Shown here: piece after piece, positions 25,038 through 32,551 of the stretch | Layout of the letters: each line of letters begins with the position of its first letter | Position numbering within the stretch: position 1 is the first letter of the stretch | Assembly: GCF_024714475.1 (NCBI RefSeq) | Contig: NZ_JAMZMI010000005.1 | Coordinates: 1-64,000, forward strand | DNA from: Marinoscillum sp. MHG1-6 | Lineage (GTDB): Bacteria > Bacteroidota > Bacteroidia > Cytophagales > Cyclobacteriaceae | Length of the DNA: 64,000 nt | Direction of reading: 5' to 3' | Position numbers and translations under genes: made by a program | Notes under the pieces: generated by a model | The model's database searches: none | The model's input: the letters and a program-made list of their open reading frames with translations, nothing else | Told to the model about the DNA's origin: nothing

Positions 25038-25695
25038 ATCCTATCATATACTGGTTAAGAATACTGCCACTTTGAATCTGTTTAACACTATCACAACCCA
25101 CCGTGCAGTAAGTGACTCGAATATAATTTTTTTCAATGAGACCCAGCCCCTCCGCATAAACTTCAAATCGCTCATCTCGAAAACTAAGGTTATCAGGCAC
25201 GGCAGCAATTTGTACCGTGACCATCGAACTATCAATAAACGTCGTGAGCAGCTGTGAAGTATCTGTTTCTATGTAGGTATAGAGCCGATCAGATTCTGTG
25301 TTATAAGCATTTCCATCCCATTGACGATCTATCACCACTGGAAATGATAACTTCACATAAGTCTGATTGTTTTCTGTAACCGAGACCATGAAATCATTTT
25401 TCCTTACCACCCAAAGCGAGTCTTTTTCCCACTGAGCATTTTCATCTGCTCGTTTCTCTCTTTTGAGTACATAGGAAATGTCCTCTTCATGTTGAATGGT
25501 ATCTGAGATGGATTCCCGCAACTGATAGCTGGCAGTATCGGGGCCCAATAAATTAAAATTGATCTCAGAAACCTGATAAACCCGCTTATTTGTATTCAAT
25601 GGATAGTAATCATATCCCAGGTTCACCGGTTCGGGCTGATCGTTGGTACAAGACCAGATTAATATGACAAATAGAATATTAAGATACCTTCTCAC
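25027..25695 (-). CDS. Hypothetical lipoprotein
   Basis: 222 residues starting at a GTG (25695) inside the mnmA 3' end, with which it overlaps by 17 bases. A short signal ends in a lipobox (FVILIWSC, Cys16). The mature part is strand-rich, without recognisable motifs; two cysteines near the C-terminus (TYCTVGCDS) may form a disulfide. It overlaps the start of the subtilase gene by 11 bases, so it is translationally coupled on both sides. Similar lipoproteins often sit beside mnmA in Cytophagales, but no function is known. Confidence 0.6.
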   Translation of the reverse strand: MRRYLNILFVILIWSCTNDQPEPVNLGYDYYPLNTNKRVYQVSEINFNLLGPDTASYQLRESISDTIQHEEDISYVLKREKRADENAQWEKDSLWVVRKNDFMVSVTENNQTYVKLSFPVVIDRQWDGNAYNTESDRLYTYIETDTSQLLTTFIDSSMVTVQIAAVPDNLSFRDERFEVYAEGLGLIEKNYIRVTYCTVGCDSVKQIQSGSILNQYMIGYEE

Positions 25696-26803
25696 CCTGA
25701 TGTTGCCTGAAACTTGATTGAATCCAACCCCCTCCGATCACATCATTTCCTTCATAAAATACTGCCGCCTGTCCCGGGGCGATGGCACTTACTCCTTTAC
25801 CAAAGAAAACCTTCATGGTGTCCCCAACTTGCTCGATAACAGCCGGTGTCCCGTTATCGTTATATCGAACCTTGGTAACTGTATCTTTTCTTTCTCCCTC
25901 AATACTTTTATATTTCTGCATGGTCAGCTGATTGACATACATTCCATCACGCGCCAACTCATCGAAAGTACCAAGAACTACTCTATTCTTATCTTTCTGT
26001 ATTTCAGTCACATATACGGGATAACCTAAGGCAATTCCCAATCCCTTGCGCTGACCAACGGTATAAAACGGATAACCTTCATGCGTACCTACCACTTCTC
26101 CGGACTCAAGCACAAATTCTCCGCCTCTTACTTCATCTTCCAGTCCGTCAACCCTTCGCTTCAAAAAGCCACGGTAATCATTGTCAGGCACGAAGCAAAT
26201 CTCATACGATTCTGATTTTTTTACCAGCTCGTGAAATCCCCTGTCCGTTGCCATCTCACGAATCTCTGATTTATGAAGATGCCCTAATGGGTACTTTGTT
26301 CTGCTAAGGCTTTCCTGGGAGATTCCCCAAAGTGCATATGACTGGTCTTTGTTTTCATCCTTTCCCTTAGAAATCACATAACGCCCAGCCTCTTCCCTGA
26401 CATTAGCATAATGCCCTGTCGCAATGAAGTCACAGCCTAACTTGTCTGCCCTGCGTAGTAAAGAATCCCATTTAATGTGCGTGTTGCAAAGTACACATGG
26501 GTTGGGAGTCCTCCCGTTCAAATATTCATTGGTGAAGTGGTTGATGACGTAATCACCAAACTCTTCTCTTATATCTACAATGTAATGTGGGAAACCAAGG
26601 CTTACTGCCATGTTTCGGGCATCATTAATAGAATCCAGACTGCAACAGCCTGTTTCTTTTTTACTTCCCCCTGATGATTGATAATCCCAGGTTTTCATGG
26701 TCATTCCAATGACCTCATAACCTTGCTCGTGTAGCATCAAAGCAGCCAGCGAACTGTCAATACCGCCGCTCATAGCCACTAGTACTCTTCCGTGTTTACT
26801 CAT
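25679..26803 (-). CDS. mnmA: tRNA-specific 2-thiouridylase MnmA
   Basis: 374 residues. MnmA adds sulfur to uridine 34 of tRNA-Lys, -Glu and -Gln using ATP and a sulfur relay. The PP-loop ATP site SGGIDSS is at 12-18. The first catalytic cysteine is Cys103 in TPNPCVLCN; the second is in SYEICFVPD at ~203. The central tRNA-binding domain and C-terminal beta-barrel (GQRKGLGIALGYPVYV, YEGNDVIGGG) are present. Its ATG at 26803 heads the five-gene operon mnmA, lipoprotein, subtilase, rpe, TonB receptor. Confidence 0.97.
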   Translation of the reverse strand: MSKHGRVLVAMSGGIDSSLAALMLHEQGYEVIGMTMKTWDYQSSGGSKKETGCCSLDSINDARNMAVSLGFPHYIVDIREEFGDYVINHFTNEYLNGRTPNPCVLCNTHIKWDSLLRRADKLGCDFIATGHYANVREEAGRYVISKGKDENKDQSYALWGISQESLSRTKYPLGHLHKSEIREMATDRGFHELVKKSESYEICFVPDNDYRGFLKRRVDGLEDEVRGGEFVLESGEVVGTHEGYPFYTVGQRKGLGIALGYPVYVTEIQKDKNRVVLGTFDELARDGMYVNQLTMQKYKSIEGERKDTVTKVRYNDNGTPAVIEQVGDTMKVFFGKGVSAIAPGQAAVFYEGNDVIGGGWIQSSFRQHQGEKVS

Positions 26804-26847
26804 GTCGTCTCGCGAGGTTGAAAGCCTCGTTTACGTTAAAAAATGAA

Positions 26848-26876
26848 ACAAAAAAAGAACGGTTGATCCCGTTCTT
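26848..26876 (-). terminator. Rho-independent terminator after the EF-hand gene
   Basis: AAGAACGG (26855-26862) pairs with CCGTTCTT (26869-26876) around TTGATC, with an A-rich run upstream (26850-26856) giving a U-tail on the minus strand. It separates the EF-hand gene from the mnmA operon. Confidence 0.8.
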
Positions 26877-26902
26877 GAATTGCAAAGGTAAGGTATTTTA
26901 AC

Positions 26903-27469
26903 TCAAACTTTCATGTCCTCAAGGGAACCAAAAAGCCAGTTTCCTTTATCTGAGGGATCGTTACTCCTAAAAAACTGTTCTACACCCGTATACAATTCCT
27001 CCCGACTGATCAGACTATCCTTGTTCAGGTCAAGTTTGGTGAATGCTTTTGCTGAATAGCGAATTTCCAGCCTAAAGCTCATAAAAAGATTGATGTATTC
27101 ATTAACAGAAATAAAGTCATCCTTATTTTGATCAAAAAGCTCAAAAATATGCTGAACAACTTTATCGAGGTAAAGCTGGTATTGTGACTTGTCGCAATTG
27201 ACAATTTTCTCATCCGCGTACTTAAACCATTCACCGCTAGATGCTCTGCCATCTTCATCCTCATCCACATAAGCATATAGGTCCTCCCATGCTTTTTCAC
27301 AAGCAGCATAAATCAATGGATAATAGAAATTTTCCTCATCCAGTTGTAGCATGGCGCAAATATTTTCGCCAATACTGATAAAATCATCTTTTTCAACAAA
27401 TCCGTTTTTGTCGTAATCGATGATATCAAAAAAGAGTTGCAATTTTGTTTTTTGAAAGGCGGTAAGCAT
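26903..27469 (-). CDS. Four-EF-hand calcium-binding protein
   Basis: 188 residues with four canonical 12-residue EF-hand loops: 18-29 (DYDKNGFVEKDD), 69-80 (DEDEDGRASSGE), 113-124 (DQNKDDFISVNE) and 147-158 (DLNKDSLISREE). The length and paired spacing match calerythrin or sarcoplasmic-type calcium-binding proteins, which are known in a few bacteria. No signal peptide is visible, so it should be a cytoplasmic calcium sensor or buffer. Loop 1 ends in Asp rather than Glu, which usually lowers affinity. It is divergent from the TrpF-like gene, with ~90 bases between, and has its own terminator. Confidence 0.88.
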   Translation of the reverse strand: MLTAFQKTKLQLFFDIIDYDKNGFVEKDDFISIGENICAMLQLDEENFYYPLIYAACEKAWEDLYAYVDEDEDGRASSGEWFKYADEKIVNCDKSQYQLYLDKVVQHIFELFDQNKDDFISVNEYINLFMSFRLEIRYSAKAFTKLDLNKDSLISREELYTGVEQFFRSNDPSDKGNWLFGSLEDMKV

Positions 27470-27558
27470 GGTTCTGTCTAAGTAGTGGTTTGGAATTCGT
27501 CTTCAATATTAGAAATTCCAATAAAAGTTGGAAGATTAATTTTAAAAAATACGGAAAA

Positions 27559-28179
27559 ATGGCTCTAAAAACATTTGTTAAGGTTACCAACATCAGCAAC
27601 TTAAGTGACGCAAGGTATTGCGCGGGTATGGGCGTTGATTTGCTTGGATTCAATATTGATCCGGCGGACGATCAATGTGTTAGCCCTGAGTTGTTTAATG
27701 AAATAATCGGATGGGTAGCGGGACCACAAACTGTTGGGGAGCTTGGTAAAGTTTCACCTGAAATACTATCTCATGTTGACCAGTACCATCTGGACTATCT
27801 TCAGTTAAACGACCTTTCACTTATTGATAGCCTGACTGAAGTGGAAGTACCACTAATTGGAAAACTGAATATTGGCAGTGAAGATGACTGGGTGCAGCTA
27901 CCTGAAGTCTTTAAATCATTACAGGGAAAACTCGAATTGATCATCATCACTTGTGATAACAGCGAATTACACAAGGACCTGGATGAGCAGCTAAAACGCA
28001 TCGCCCCACAAACTGATCTCAAATTGGTTAAGGCATATGACCTGTCAGAATCCTCTGCCAGTGACCTTGACGTTGAAGTTTTTTACGGCATTGAGCTTTC
28101 CGGCTCCCAGGAAGAAAGACCCGGCTTTAACGATTACGGGGATTTGATGGATATACTGGAAGTTCTGGAAGAAGATTAA
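27559..28179 (+). CDS. TrpF-like TIM-barrel protein lacking the catalytic Cys
   Basis: 206 residues from the ATG at 27559; the open frame extends to 27490 but the family starts at MALKTFVKV. Three blocks align with phosphoribosylanthranilate isomerase (TrpF): the N-terminus FVKVTNISNLSDARYCAGMGVDLLGF, the middle DYLQLND, and the phosphate loop region ELSGSQEERPGFNDY, where TrpF has SSGVE-x-x-PG-x-KD. The catalytic Cys of TrpF (KICG) is absent, being KVTN here, so isomerase activity is unlikely. No trp genes are nearby. It may be a moonlighting or regulatory relative. It converges on the FKBP lipoprotein gene with three bases between the stops. Confidence 0.7.
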   Translation: MALKTFVKVTNISNLSDARYCAGMGVDLLGFNIDPADDQCVSPELFNEIIGWVAGPQTVGELGKVSPEILSHVDQYHLDYLQLNDLSLIDSLTEVEVPLIGKLNIGSEDDWVQLPEVFKSLQGKLELIIITCDNSELHKDLDEQLKRIAPQTDLKLVKAYDLSESSASDLDVEVFYGIELSGSQEERPGFNDYGDLMDILEVLEED

Positions 28180-28182
28180 TTC

Positions 28183-28623
28183 TTACAAAACATCATTCAA
28201 AGTAACATCAAACTCAAGGATGTAATTGCCATATGCTACACCTCTGGGCAAATACATGGTCATAGACCCTGATTCTTTCATTTTTGGAATCAGGATTTGC
28301 CAACCTATAATAAGCGTGTTTAACCTAAACAGGACGCTATCACCTTTATCAAAAACGTCCTTGGTATCAAAATACCGACCTTCATAGGTCACATTGATCT
28401 TGTCTGAAAGTTGGGGTTGATCTCCCGCACCGGCATCGTGCAGAATATAGTACAATCCAGAAATGGAATCCTGCAATGCATCTATATTGTTTTCTGTGAG
28501 ATATGCTTCTATCTCAGCCAGATCCAGTTCATATTGCTCTTCAGGTGTGATGATATCTTCTTCCTTACATGAGGCCAATCCAATGAGGATCATTAAAAGG
28601 CCTAATATCAATTTATTTTGCAT
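28183..28623 (-). CDS. FKBP-type prolyl isomerase lipoprotein
   Basis: 146 residues with a lipobox (MILIGLASC, Cys19), an acidic helical linker (~25-50) and a short FKBP domain (~52-146): DSISGLYYILHDAGAG, KINVTYEGRYFDTKDVFDKGD, IGWQILIPKMKESGSMTMYLP, ILEFDVTLNDV. The pattern VTYEGR...F and the final strand are standard for the family. It is the last gene of the exbB operon, five bases after trmB. It would help fold or stabilise envelope proteins. Confidence 0.85.
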   Translation of the reverse strand: MQNKLILGLLMILIGLASCKEEDIITPEEQYELDLAEIEAYLTENNIDALQDSISGLYYILHDAGAGDQPQLSDKINVTYEGRYFDTKDVFDKGDSVLFRLNTLIIGWQILIPKMKESGSMTMYLPRGVAYGNYILEFDVTLNDVL

Positions 28624-28628
28624 AGCTA

Positions 28629-29282
28629 CTAGAATTGAAATTTCAAATATTTGATCTTCTCTCCCTTCTCAGACCAGATCCTCTCATATTTGGTTTTGAT
28701 ACCATAATGATCCGAAACCAGTTCCGTTTGATAAAGATCGTGAGTATACTCCAGGTTTTTTACTGGAAAATCATTTTGCAAAACCTCAAGTGTGTAATCA
28801 AAAAGAGCTGTATTATCAGTTTTAAACTTAAACCAGCCGTCTTTCCTAACCAGTTTTTTATACATGTTTAAAAAGCGAGTATGGGTAAGTCTCCTTTTTT
28901 CATCCCGATCTCTTGGTCTTGGATCAGGAAAAGTTAACCAGATTTCGCTGATCTCATTTTCATCAAAAAAGTTCTCCAGTAAATGGATCTGTGTACGTAG
29001 AAATCCGACATTGGTCAGGTCATATTCCATGGCCAGAGTACTTCCCTGGTAAAGCCGATCTCCTTTAATGTCTATACCAATGTAATTACAACTCGGCTCA
29101 GCCTGAGCTAATCCTACTGTATATTCACCATCACCACAAGCCAGCTCCACTACAATTGGATTTTCTTCCTTGAAATAATCACTGTTCCAGCTACCCCTGA
29201 CATTCTCATACAAAGGTTTTCCCGGCTGGATGATGTTATCGCGACTATGGTTCTCAGCGAACCGCTTTAGTTTCTTTCTCAC
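28629..29282 (-). CDS. trmB: tRNA (guanine-N7)-methyltransferase
   Basis: 217 residues from a GTG at 29282, overlapping the folC stop (GTGA). TrmB transfers a methyl group from S-adenosylmethionine to guanine 46 of tRNA. Motifs: ELACGDGEYTVGLAQ (SAM-binding loop), NYIGIDIKGDRL, WLTFPDPRPRDRDEKRRL (signature FPDPW-like with Asp and Pro), and the tRNA-binding KFKTDN and HYGIKTKYE. Its length is typical for Bacteroidota. It is part of the exbB operon and so shares a transcript with folC and the FKBP gene. Confidence 0.96.
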   Translation of the reverse strand: MRKKLKRFAENHSRDNIIQPGKPLYENVRGSWNSDYFKEENPIVVELACGDGEYTVGLAQAEPSCNYIGIDIKGDRLYQGSTLAMEYDLTNVGFLRTQIHLLENFFDENEISEIWLTFPDPRPRDRDEKRRLTHTRFLNMYKKLVRKDGWFKFKTDNTALFDYTLEVLQNDFPVKNLEYTHDLYQTELVSDHYGIKTKYERIWSEKGEKIKYLKFQF

Positions 29283-30568
29283 AAATTTTCGATTTCCGCA
29301 ACCACAAAGGTACTACCACAAACCAAAATAAGATCATTCTTGTCTGCCACCTCAGCGGCATGATCAATGGCATCATTCACATCGTCAAATGCTTCTCCCT
29401 GAAGACCAAAATCTATGGCTTTTTGTTTTAGTTCCTCAACAGGTAACGCTCTGGGAGTATGAGAATGTGTAAAATACAGACTTGCTTTTTGTTCAGCTAC
29501 AAGCTCCAAAATTTGTTCAATACTTTTGTCCTTCACCATTCCAATAATCAAATGGAATTCACCAGAACGTTGCTGGTTTACCTGATCAAATAACTCCTGT
29601 AGCCCCGCCAGATTATGACTGATATCAGCCACCACAAGCGGACGTTCAGCTAGTACCTGCCACCTTCCTTTCAGCCCTGTATTTCTTTTAACCGTTTCCA
29701 AACCTATTTTCACAGCATCTCCGGAAATGTCAAATCCCTTGTTTCGCAGCACCTCTACGACTTTAATGATGCCTGGCAGGTTTTTCACGAAATAGCTGGC
29801 AGAGATATCAGGGAATATCTTACTGATAGTTAATTGATTATCTATATATATATCCAAGCATTTCTCATCCTTTTCAAGCTTTTCCTCAACCAAAACATCT
29901 TGAACATTGAAGATGGGAGCTGCAACTGAACCAGCCATATCATCAAATACATGATATAATTCTGGTTGATCTGCACCAATAATTACCGGGACATTTTGCT
30001 TGATGATACCTGCCTTCTCTGCTGCAATTTTCTCAAGGCTATCACCCAACAAGTCGGTATGATCCCAACCAATCATCGTAATGAGACAGACTTCCGGAGA
30101 AATGACATTGGTACTATCCAACCTTCCCCCTAACCCGGTTTCAACAATAGCCCAATCCACTTGCTGACGTTGAAAGTGCAACATTGACATCGCAAAGGTC
30201 AATTCAAAAAAGGATGGTTTGATCTGCTCAACCAATGAGCGATATTGCTCGACAAAAGAGCCTACGAAGTGCTCCTCCATTTCGATCCCATTGACTCTTG
30301 CCCGTTCAGTAAAAGACTTCAAATGTGGCGAGGTAAATAAACCCACCTTATATCCTGCTTCCTGTAGAATCGATGCCAGTGCATGTGAGCTGCTCCCTTT
30401 TCCATTGGTACCAGCGACATGAATACACCTCAATTGCTGATGAGGATTGCCAATGGCTTCTAATATTTTTAGCGTGTTATTGAGGTCATATTTTAATGCA
30501 GGTGCTCCAACCCGTTGGAACATAGGTAACCTGGAATACAGATAATCTAAAGCCTCTCCGTAAGTCAT
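29279..30568 (-). CDS. folC: Folylpolyglutamate synthase / dihydrofolate synthase
   Basis: 429 residues. FolC adds glutamate to dihydropteroate and to folates, keeping them inside the cell. The Mur-ligase-type P-loop is GTNGKGS at 53-59; FTSPHLKSFTERARVNG is the FolC-specific folate loop; the central domain includes VETGLGGRLDSTNVI and IGWDHTDLLGDSLEKIAAEKAGI; the C-terminal domain begins around 300 with RWQVLAERPLVVADISHN. It lies five bases after the tonB-like gene and overlaps trmB by four bases. Confidence 0.96.
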   Translation of the reverse strand: MTYGEALDYLYSRLPMFQRVGAPALKYDLNNTLKILEAIGNPHQQLRCIHVAGTNGKGSSSHALASILQEAGYKVGLFTSPHLKSFTERARVNGIEMEEHFVGSFVEQYRSLVEQIKPSFFELTFAMSMLHFQRQQVDWAIVETGLGGRLDSTNVISPEVCLITMIGWDHTDLLGDSLEKIAAEKAGIIKQNVPVIIGADQPELYHVFDDMAGSVAAPIFNVQDVLVEEKLEKDEKCLDIYIDNQLTISKIFPDISASYFVKNLPGIIKVVEVLRNKGFDISGDAVKIGLETVKRNTGLKGRWQVLAERPLVVADISHNLAGLQELFDQVNQQRSGEFHLIIGMVKDKSIEQILELVAEQKASLYFTHSHTPRALPVEELKQKAIDFGLQGEAFDDVNDAIDHAAEVADKNDLILVCGSTFVVAEIENL

Positions 30569-30573
30569 GATGA

Positions 30574-31413
30574 TTAGCGAGTGCGAATGATGAAGGTAAC
30601 GTAGCCTGTTGATGTAGGTGCAGGCTTATAATCGTTGGTCTTACTAAACGATAGCCGTTCTACTGATTGTCGGTATACCCTCTCTACTTCCGGAGAAACG
30701 GTACTTGAAACCACATCGATTCTGGATAGGTAACCTTCATCGTCAATGACAATTTTGTAAACAATCTTTCCTGACTCGTCGGATTTATCATCCGGTTTGG
30801 GTTTATAATCCCAAACCCATCCAGCCATGTTTAAAGAGGCTCCATCAGCACTTCCCTGACTGCCATAAAGTGACCTTCCATCAATCGTGCCTTCTTCTTT
30901 CCCCTGATCACCCTTCGAATTGGTATTGGTTCCCTGAGAGGCATTAGGATGGCCATCTTTTGCCCCCGACATCAAGGCCTGAGGGTTAATTTTTGGTTCT
31001 TCTTTGACCGGTTCCGTTTTATCTTCCTTCGGTTTCTCTTCAACTTTAGGAACAGGATTAGGTTCCACCTTCGTCTCTTCTACTACATCGGGACTTATAT
31101 TGTCTTCAAAGACCTGTTCCGCTTCGACAGACTCGGTGGGTACTGCATCGGATGACTCTTCAACAGGTTCGGGCTCCACTTCATCAGGCTGTTCTTCTGA
31201 TATTTCTTCAACCTGCTCGGCTTCCTGACCGGATACCGGCTCAGCACCACTCCCCACCTCCTGAAATCCGAAATTCAGTTCAATACCATAGGTAGGTATG
31301 GGTGGGTCTGGTTCTCTCCAGGCAATCAGGAAATAAAACAGCACAAGCATGACTATCTGTACCAGAATTGATACCAGCCACCCTGTTCGTTTATATTTCT
31401 GTTCCTGATCCAC
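30574..31413 (-). CDS. TonB-like energy transducer
   Basis: 279 residues from a GTG at 31413, directly after exbD. One N-terminal membrane helix (GWLVSILVQIVMLVLFYFLIAW), then a Glu/Pro/Val-rich spacer (~60-150) spanning the periplasm, a Gly/Ser-rich linker, and a TonB C-terminal domain (~195-279: YKIVIDDEGYLSRIDVVSS, SVERLSFSK, STGYVTFIIRTR). It would pass proton-motive energy from ExbB/ExbD to outer-membrane receptors such as the one at 20.3-22.7 kb. The spacer is unusually acidic compared with the Pro-Lys spacers of Proteobacteria. Confidence 0.85.
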   Translation of the reverse strand: MDQEQKYKRTGWLVSILVQIVMLVLFYFLIAWREPDPPIPTYGIELNFGFQEVGSGAEPVSGQEAEQVEEISEEQPDEVEPEPVEESSDAVPTESVEAEQVFEDNISPDVVEETKVEPNPVPKVEEKPKEDKTEPVKEEPKINPQALMSGAKDGHPNASQGTNTNSKGDQGKEEGTIDGRSLYGSQGSADGASLNMAGWVWDYKPKPDDKSDESGKIVYKIVIDDEGYLSRIDVVSSTVSPEVERVYRQSVERLSFSKTNDYKPAPTSTGYVTFIIRTR

Positions 31414-31806
31414 TTATTTATCAGGTTTAGTTGCGATTGAAACTTTTGCTTCCAAAGCCGTAGCAATCCCCGCTACTTTCACGACATTTTCTACAGGCAC
31501 CTTGCTATCGCAGTGTAGAACTACCACGCCCTCTTTACCGGCAAACTCATTCCTCAAAACTCCTTCCAGTTCATTGACGCCCACCTTTTTGTCATTAACA
31601 AAGTATTTAAGGTCTTTGGTAATCGTGACGCTTACCTTTTGCATGACAATCTCTGAACTCTTGCTGCTTGGGAGGTTTACGGAAAGTCCACTAGGCGTAA
31701 TGAATGACGACGTAAGCATGAAAAAGATCAGCAATAGAAAGATCACATCCGTCATTGACGACATGCTGAAAGCGGCTTCAACTTTATGCTTGGGCTTCAG
31801 ATTCAT
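31414..31806 (-). CDS. exbD: ExbD/TolR proton-channel subunit
   Basis: 130 residues. A single membrane helix (MTDVIFLLLIFFMLTSSFI) carries the conserved channel Asp20, followed by a periplasmic domain (~45-130: KSSEIVMQKVSVTITKDLKYFVN, GVVVLHCDSKVPVENVVKV). With ExbB it forms the proton-driven motor of TonB. It overlaps exbB by four bases (31803-31806) and is followed without gap by the TonB-like gene. Confidence 0.92.
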   Translation of the reverse strand: MNLKPKHKVEAAFSMSSMTDVIFLLLIFFMLTSSFITPSGLSVNLPSSKSSEIVMQKVSVTITKDLKYFVNDKKVGVNELEGVLRNEFAGKEGVVVLHCDSKVPVENVVKVAGIATALEAKVSIATKPDK

Positions 31807-32459
31807 TTTTGTGGTTCTTGAAGTAGATCTACGAATTCAATGGCATTATATTCCATCGTATGGATCAATTTGGATACCCTTGAAACAAGGTAGTTGTAAC
31901 CCAGGTAAGCGAGAATACCCACAAAAAGACCCGCTGCGGTAGTGACCATAGCCTCATAAATTCCGCTTGAAAGCAATTTTGGACTTACAGCCCCTTCTTC
32001 CTGCGCTATGGCAATGAAAGCCTGTATCATCCCCGTTACTGTACCAAGGAAACCTATCATCGGTGCTGCACCGGATATAGTGGCCAACGAGCTTAGGTTT
32101 TTCTCCAATCGGTAAATCTCTATTTTCCCGATGTTCTCAATGCTTACCTCAATATTTTTTAATGACGAGCCGATACGGCTGATCCCCTTTTCGATCATAC
32201 GTGCCACTGGTGTATCTGTTTCAACACATAACAGCCGTGCGCCCTGTACATCACCCCCAATTACCTTACTTCTAATCTGACTTTTAAAATCCGATGGTGT
32301 CTGAGATGCCGACTTAATGACCAAAAGACGCTCAACGAATATATAAATCGCTATAATCCATAAAATGAGAATAGGCACCATCATATAGCCCCCATTCATG
32401 AGCAACTCAAGAACCGAAACGGTTTCCAGGTTTTCCTCAACAGCAATTTGTAATAGCAT
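31803..32459 (-). CDS. exbB: ExbB/TolQ-type proton channel protein
   Basis: 218 residues with three membrane helices: ~19-38 (MMVPILILWIIAIYIFV), ~108-132 (SLATISGAAPMIGFLGTVTGMIQAF) and ~150-185 (MVTTAAGLFVGILAYLGYNYLV). The segment AAPMIGFLGTVTGMI is the MotA/TolQ/ExbB signature, with the polar residues of the ion path. It is the first gene of the operon exbB, exbD, tonB, folC, trmB, FKBP. A strong terminator-like hairpin (32489-32531) upstream separates it from the SPOR gene. Confidence 0.93.
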   Translation of the reverse strand: MLLQIAVEENLETVSVLELLMNGGYMMVPILILWIIAIYIFVERLLVIKSASQTPSDFKSQIRSKVIGGDVQGARLLCVETDTPVARMIEKGISRIGSSLKNIEVSIENIGKIEIYRLEKNLSSLATISGAAPMIGFLGTVTGMIQAFIAIAQEEGAVSPKLLSSGIYEAMVTTAAGLFVGILAYLGYNYLVSRVSKLIHTMEYNAIEFVDLLQEPQK

Positions 32460-32479
32460 ATAGTTTATTGAAATGGCTT

Positions 32480-32531
32480 TAAAAAAAATATCGTTTAACC
32501 CCGCGCAAAATTAACGCCAGATTAAACGATA
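32480..32531 (-). terminator. Rho-independent terminator after the SPOR gene
   Basis: TATCGTTTAA (32489-32498) and TTAAACGATA (32522-32531) form a perfect 10-bp stem with a 23-base loop. The A-run just below (32481-32488) gives a U-tail on the minus strand. The loop is longer than usual. Confidence 0.65.
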
Positions 32532-32551
32532 CATTACTAAGATGGTTCAGA

